Source of the DNA: Empedobacter sp036647415
Lineage (GTDB): Bacteria > Bacteroidota > Bacteroidia > Flavobacteriales > Weeksellaceae
Assembly: GCF_036647415.1 (NCBI RefSeq)
Contig: NZ_JAVXKG010000057.1
Span: forward strand, 1-11,185
Direction: 5' to 3'
DNA length: 11,185 bases
Positions 7,651 to 11,185 of this stretch are shown piece by piece. Both the position numbers and the translations under genes were made by a program. Under the pieces are notes generated by a model, which did no database searches, was not told where the DNA came from, and saw only the letters and a list, made by a program, of their open reading frames with translations. Every line of letters starts with the position of its first letter. Within the stretch, counting starts at the first letter, position 1.

Positions 7651-7954
7651 TTGCTGCTGCTCCAGCTAAAATCATTGCAAAAAATGCAAAATAAAGAATC
7701 GCTCCGATTATCCAAACTGCCACAGCTACTCCAGCACTCCACATTGCAAATTTCTTTGCATCGTCTGCTGCTTTACGCGCTTCGTCATATTGACCTTGAG
7801 CCCAAAGTGTGTTAACATTTGTCGATTTAATAATCGATACAATTCCTAAAGGTAAACAACATAAAACTGTTGATAAAATAGCCCAAACAAGATTATTATC
7901 TGGAGGAGTTCCGTTTTCAAATTGTTTTAATCCGTCGTTTGGTTGATCATTCAT
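7634..7954 (-). CDS. CD225/dispanin family small membrane protein
   Basis: A 106-residue protein with a short polar N-terminus (about 1-20) and two hydrophobic segments (about 22-43 and 72-98). Together these match the CD225/dispanin domain, the family that includes animal interferon-induced transmembrane proteins. Visible family features are the double cysteine at 32-33 in VLCCLPLGIVSIIKS, the Lys-Ser just after the first membrane segment, and the amphipathic Ala-rich linker (GQYDEARKAADDAKKFA, 54-70) before the second segment. In animal members the equivalent cysteines are lipid-modified; whether that applies to bacteria is unknown. The first segment is probably a re-entrant or partial membrane helix. 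It is the first gene of a two-gene unit with the overlapping DUF2752 gene. The bacterial role is unknown; membrane organisation or association is an inference from the family. Confidence 0.88.
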   Translation of the reverse strand: MNDQPNDGLKQFENGTPPDNNLVWAILSTVLCCLPLGIVSIIKSTNVNTLWAQGQYDEARKAADDAKKFAMWSAGVAVAVWIIGAILYFAFFAMILAGAAANDGSY

Positions 7955-8006
7955 AAGTCTGTTTTTATAGCGTTTTTAACTTTTCATTTAGATTTTTTAA
8001 AATTAT

Positions 8007-8038
8007 AAAAAAAAAGCAAGAATAAAAATTCTTGCTTT
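8007..8038 (-). terminator. Intrinsic terminator after the nucleoside permease gene
   Basis: On the minus strand a ten-base-pair stem (AAAGCAAGAA / TTCTTGCTTT) with a six-base loop is followed by a long T run, seen as the A tract at 8007-8015 on the plus strand. It starts 23 bases past the permease stop codon and insulates the CD225-DUF2752 pair from it. Confidence 0.85.
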
Positions 8039-8061
8039 ATATTTTTATGACTATTAATCAT

Positions 8062-9438
8062 TTAATGTTTTATATCCTCCATTTCATTTGGATTATGTTC
8101 ATGTTTAAATAAAATCGCAAATAAAATAGCGATTACTAATGCATAAGCTGCAAAACAAAGCCATATATATTCCCAGTCTTTAAACATTATTGCTTTGTCA
8201 AAAACTCCATTTGTTATAGTCACTCCACTATTTTTCACAAAATCGAGCATATGACTATTATCTTCTGTTGTATCTAAAAAAGTTGAGAATTCTTGTGTAT
8301 TGTTAAATGATCTTGTAAAGTATTTATCAATTAGCCATCCTGAAGTTAAACTTCCGAACACCGCACCAAAGCCATTTGTCATCATCATAAATAAACCTTG
8401 CGCAGATGATCGCATACGCGAATCTGTATTCGTTTCTACGAATAAAGACCCCGAAATGTTAAAGAAATCGAATGCCATTCCGTACACAATACATGATAAA
8501 ATAATCATCCATAATCCTTCTTGAGGGTTAGAGAATCCTAATAATCCGAAACGTAATACCCAAGCTAACATAGAGATTAACATTACTTTCTTAATTCCAT
8601 ACTTTTTCAAGAAAAATGGAATCGCTAGTATAAATAATGTTTCTGAAACTTGAGAAATTGACATTACTATGGTCGAATACTTTATTACGAACGAGTCTGC
8701 ATATTTAGGAAAATGTTTAAACTCGTCCAAAAATACATCACCATAAGCATTCGTTAATTGTAGAGCTCCTCCTAAAAACATTGCAAAAATAAAGAACAAA
8801 GCCATTTTATAGTTGGCAAATAACTTAAAAGCATCTAGTCCTAATAATTCTACAAAACTAGAATTTCCTATGTTCTTTTTTTGTGGTTTACATGGCGGTA
8901 TTGTAAAAAATGCATATAACCCTAGTATAACAGCGGCAACTCCTGCAATATAAAATTGGTATTCTGTCGCTTTATTTCCAGAAAGGTTTGTAATCCACAT
9001 TGCTACTATAAATCCTACTGTTCCCCAAACTCTAATTGGTGGAAAATCTTTTACAACATCGTAATTATTAGATTTTAAAACAGTATAAGAAATAGAGTTG
9101 TTTAGCGCAATTGTTGGCATATAACAAGCCATTGCTACTAACATTACCCAAAAGAACGTATTGGGATTATCAACTTGTGGTAAATAAAAAAGTACCACTG
9201 CGTAAGCGATATGCAAAAAACCATATAATTTTTCTGCGTTAATCCATCTATCAGCTATAATTCCTGTAATAGTTGGCATTATTAATGAAGCAAAACCCAT
9301 TGTAGAAAATATTAATCCAAATTTGGTTCCATCCCACTGTTTTGTTCCAAACCAATAGTTTGCAACAGTTATTAACCATGCTCCCCATACAAATAATTGC
9401 AGGAAGTTCATGACGATTAGTCTAGTTTTTAAAGACAT
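8062..9438 (-). CDS. NupG-like nucleoside:H+ symporter (MFS)
   Basis: An inner-membrane permease of 458 residues with about 12 hydrophobic segments, of the nucleoside:H+ symporter family (NupG/XapB type) within the major facilitator superfamily. The N-terminus MNFLQLFVWGAWLITVANYW (10-29) and the loop 2-3 motif GIIADRWINAEK (59-70, with Asp63 and Arg64) closely resemble E. coli NupG as I remember it, as does the last helix region from DWEYIWLCFAAY (421). It should import nucleosides with protons for salvage. It is about 40 residues longer than the E. coli protein; the extra length appears to be a polar loop at about 372-420, between the last two membrane helices. The start ATG lies 18 bases after the stop of the DUF151 gene, so the two are probably co-transcribed, and a strong terminator follows. 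The exact substrate range cannot be told. Confidence 0.88.
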   Translation of the reverse strand: MSLKTRLIVMNFLQLFVWGAWLITVANYWFGTKQWDGTKFGLIFSTMGFASLIMPTITGIIADRWINAEKLYGFLHIAYAVVLFYLPQVDNPNTFFWVMLVAMACYMPTIALNNSISYTVLKSNNYDVVKDFPPIRVWGTVGFIVAMWITNLSGNKATEYQFYIAGVAAVILGLYAFFTIPPCKPQKKNIGNSSFVELLGLDAFKLFANYKMALFFIFAMFLGGALQLTNAYGDVFLDEFKHFPKYADSFVIKYSTIVMSISQVSETLFILAIPFFLKKYGIKKVMLISMLAWVLRFGLLGFSNPQEGLWMIILSCIVYGMAFDFFNISGSLFVETNTDSRMRSSAQGLFMMMTNGFGAVFGSLTSGWLIDKYFTRSFNNTQEFSTFLDTTEDNSHMLDFVKNSGVTITNGVFDKAIMFKDWEYIWLCFAAYALVIAILFAILFKHEHNPNEMEDIKH

Positions 9439-9456
9439 AATTATATGAAATAGTTA

Positions 9457-10080
9457 TTAGTTTTCCATGTTATCTATTTGATCACGTAAGCGCGCTGCTA
9501 ATTCGTAATCTTCATTTTGTACAGCTTTCTTCATTTCGATATCAAGTTCGTCCTTCGTCCAACCTTCGTATTCGTTTAGATCGTTCTCTAAACCTACTAA
9601 AAGATCAATATCATCTTCAAATTGCGTCGCTCTTTTGATATTTTCATCTTCTTCTTGCATCACGTCCAAATGAATTCCTGCTTTTTCCACAACATGCTCA
9701 TAAGCATAAATTGGCGCATTAAAACGAACCGCTAATGCAATTGCATCTGAAGTTCTCGAATCAATTTCGGCACGTTGTCCATCTTCATTCAAGAAAATAA
9801 TATTCGAATAAAAAACACCATCTTCTAATTTATAAATATAAATTGAATCTACATTCAAATGAAACTCTTTTCCTAACGAAACAAATAAGTCATGTGTTAA
9901 TGGGCGTGGAGGATTAATATCTTTCTCTAAAGCTAAAGCAATAGATTGCGCCTCGAAACTACCAATAATAATTGGTAACTTTCTTCCTCCTACTTTTTCT
10001 TCCAGAATTAATGCATAAGCACCAGTCTGTGTTTGACTGTAAGAAATTCCTTTAATATTTAATCTTATTAAATTATCCAT
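9457..10080 (-). CDS. Bifunctional nuclease family (DUF151) protein with C-terminal UVR motif
   Basis: A 207-residue cytosolic protein. Residues about 1-135 match the DUF151/BFN domain (visible blocks LPIIIGSFEAQSIALALE, RPLTHDLF and IDSRTSDAIALAVRFNAPIY), a family named for nuclease activity reported in a plant member. An acidic linker (about 138-170) is followed by a UVR-type helical hairpin at about 176-207 (MKKAVQNEDYELAARLRDQI), as in UvrB, UvrC and Clp-associated proteins, where it mediates protein-protein contact. The DUF151-UVR combination recurs in Bacteroidota. The biochemical function of the bacterial proteins is not settled, so nuclease activity should be taken as a family label only. 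The start ATG at 10080 begins the conserved LIRLNIKGISYSQTQTGAYAL block. The nucleoside permease follows after 18 bases. Confidence 0.9.
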   Translation of the reverse strand: MDNLIRLNIKGISYSQTQTGAYALILEEKVGGRKLPIIIGSFEAQSIALALEKDINPPRPLTHDLFVSLGKEFHLNVDSIYIYKLEDGVFYSNIIFLNEDGQRAEIDSRTSDAIALAVRFNAPIYAYEHVVEKAGIHLDVMQEEDENIKRATQFEDDIDLLVGLENDLNEYEGWTKDELDIEMKKAVQNEDYELAARLRDQIDNMEN

Positions 10081-10132
10081 TTGGGCGTAAATCTATGAAA
10101 AACTGACGAATATTTAATCTTTTTTTAATAGA

Positions 10133-10165
10133 TAAAAAAAATCCGAATCACCTAAATGATTCGGA
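10133..10165 (-). terminator. Intrinsic terminator after etfA
   Basis: On the minus strand a perfect nine-base-pair stem (TCCGAATCA / TGATTCGGA) with a six-base loop is followed by a run of eight T residues. It lies 26 bases beyond the etfA stop codon and separates etfA from the DUF151 gene, whose promoter must lie in the remaining roughly 50 bases before its start. Confidence 0.88.
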
Positions 10166-10191
10166 CTGAATTTATAATCTATAATTAATGA

Positions 10192-11148
10192 TTATGCTTG
10201 ACCTTTGTACTTTTTTAATTCCTCTATAAATTTAGGAACTACATCAAAAGCATCACCTACGATACCATAATCTGCTGCCTTGAAGAAAGGTGCTTCTGCA
10301 TCATTATTGATAACAACAATTGTCTTAGAACCGTTAACACCAGCTAAATGCTGAATTGCTCCTGAAATACCGATTGCGATATATAAATTTGGTGCAATTG
10401 CTTTACCCGTTTGTCCTACGTGTTCTGCGTGAGGTCTCCATCCAATATCAGCTACTGGTTTAGATGATGCTGTTGCTGCACCTAAAACACTTGCTAATTC
10501 TTCTATCATTCCCCAGTTTTCTGGTCCTTTAAGACCACGACCAGCAGAAACAACTATTTCTGCTTCTTTCAAGTCAATTTTATCTGTAGAAGCTAATTCC
10601 GTAGAAAGAACTTTTACTTTTGCATCTGCATCAGAAACTGATACTGTAGCTGATTCTTCCGAACCTGAAACTGCATTTTCTTTTGTTCCAAATGCATTTT
10701 GTAAAACTGTAACTACAACTTTACCAGAAACTGCAACTGTTTCTATTCCTTTTCCAGAAAATGCTTTACGTTCTACTGTAAATGGAGCAACAGATTTTGG
10801 AGCTTTTTCTACATTTGTTACTAAAGATGCACCTGTTTTATATGCCAATACTGGAGCAATTGTAGCACCTTCGTTAGTAGATGGTAATACAACAACATCT
10901 CCTTGAGCTACCTCAGCTAAAGCTTTAGCAAAAGAGTTAGCGTCAAATTTAGCTAAAGCATCATTAGATACTTTTACAACTTTAGAAGCTCCGTATTTAT
11001 ATAATTCATCTGCAGCAGCATTTCCGAAAACGATTGCTGTAACTGTATCTCCAGCAACGTCTGCTGTAGCTTTACCGTAAGCAACAGCTTCTAAACCTGC
11101 TTTTTTATATTTTCCGTCGTGTGACTCTGCGTATACAAAAATTGCCAT
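10192..11148 (-). CDS. etfA: Electron transfer flavoprotein subunit alpha
   Basis: The FAD-binding subunit of the heterodimeric electron transfer flavoprotein, which accepts electrons from acyl-CoA and other dehydrogenases and passes them to ETF:quinone oxidoreductase. The 318-residue length is typical. The N-terminal alpha/beta domain (about 1-185, beginning MAIFVYAESHDGKYKKAGLE) is followed by the conserved FAD domain: SAGRGLKGPENW (201-212), IGWRPHAEHVGQTGK (235-249), the family signature LYIAIGISGAIQHLAG (255-270), and INNDAEAPFFKAADYGIVGD (280-299). The C-terminus KYKGQA is normal. The ATG at 11148 sits behind an A-rich leader (AAAGAAATTAAAAA), the usual Bacteroidota translation context. 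etfB is normally directly upstream and would lie beyond the right edge; the 37 bases remaining are too few to confirm it. Codon use appears optimised, as expected for an abundant protein. Confidence 0.97.
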   Translation of the reverse strand: MAIFVYAESHDGKYKKAGLEAVAYGKATADVAGDTVTAIVFGNAAADELYKYGASKVVKVSNDALAKFDANSFAKALAEVAQGDVVVLPSTNEGATIAPVLAYKTGASLVTNVEKAPKSVAPFTVERKAFSGKGIETVAVSGKVVVTVLQNAFGTKENAVSGSEESATVSVSDADAKVKVLSTELASTDKIDLKEAEIVVSAGRGLKGPENWGMIEELASVLGAATASSKPVADIGWRPHAEHVGQTGKAIAPNLYIAIGISGAIQHLAGVNGSKTIVVINNDAEAPFFKAADYGIVGDAFDVVPKFIEELKKYKGQA

Positions 11149-11185
11149 TTTTTAATTTCTTTTTAGGTGAATAATTAGATTACTT

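Noticed and set aside
10081..10132. Promoter for the DUF151 gene (TAGATTTA on the minus strand)
   Set aside because: The -7-like box lies only about 10 bases before the ATG and has no good -33 partner, so the match is not convincing.
11149..11185. End of an etfB gene at the right edge
   Set aside because: A possible AAG TAA ending can be read at the very edge of the minus strand, but 37 bases are too few to support any coding call.
1..11185. Defence system, toxin-antitoxin, CRISPR array or biosynthetic cluster
   Set aside because: No repeat array and no nuclease-helicase, reverse transcriptase, toxin or biosynthetic gene pattern was found. The DUF151 protein and the dispanin are the only loosely suggestive members, and neither sits in such a context.

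Overview
The window looks like chromosomal DNA of an AT-rich member of the Bacteroidota, most likely a Flavobacteriales/Weeksellaceae-type organism. Four things point there: a type IX secretion (T9SS) C-terminal sorting domain on a secreted protease; Ala-Gln signal peptidase junctions; A-rich leaders without Shine-Dalgarno motifs; and a promoter candidate of the TTTG / TAnnTTTG kind. The genus is a guess. No mobile element, tRNA, rRNA, CRISPR array or riboswitch was recognised. Coding density is high and no gene-free stretch exceeds about 110 bases.

Positions 1-7225 are on the + strand. Thymidylate synthase (thyA) comes first, then a large secreted zinc metalloprotease of the reprolysin-like type with a T9SS tail, a small orphan lipoprotein, a periplasmic or exported M1 aminopeptidase, and dihydrofolate reductase (folA). 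The two folate/thymidylate enzymes therefore flank three exported-protein genes. Convincing intrinsic terminators follow the protease, the lipoprotein and the aminopeptidase, so these genes look like separate transcription units rather than one operon.

Positions 7222-11148 are on the - strand. Reading leftward from the right edge, the order is: the electron transfer flavoprotein alpha subunit (etfA) with its own terminator; a bifunctional-nuclease-family (DUF151) protein with a UVR motif; a NupG-like nucleoside:H+ symporter 18 bases downstream, ending in a terminator; and a CD225/dispanin membrane protein overlapping a DUF2752 membrane protein. DUF2752 and folA converge and share a TTAA at their stop codons.

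Functionally, thyA and folA form the dTMP/tetrahydrofolate cycle, since ThyA produces the dihydrofolate that FolA reduces. The nucleoside permease could supply salvage substrates. The metalloprotease and aminopeptidase plausibly cooperate in breaking down external protein, the first as an endopeptidase and the second trimming N-termini. EtfA carries electrons from acyl-CoA dehydrogenases towards the quinone pool. Most of the window is ordinary housekeeping and secretion content. The least explained parts are the CD225-DUF2752 pair and the orphan lipoprotein; I did not find a clearly new multi-gene system.
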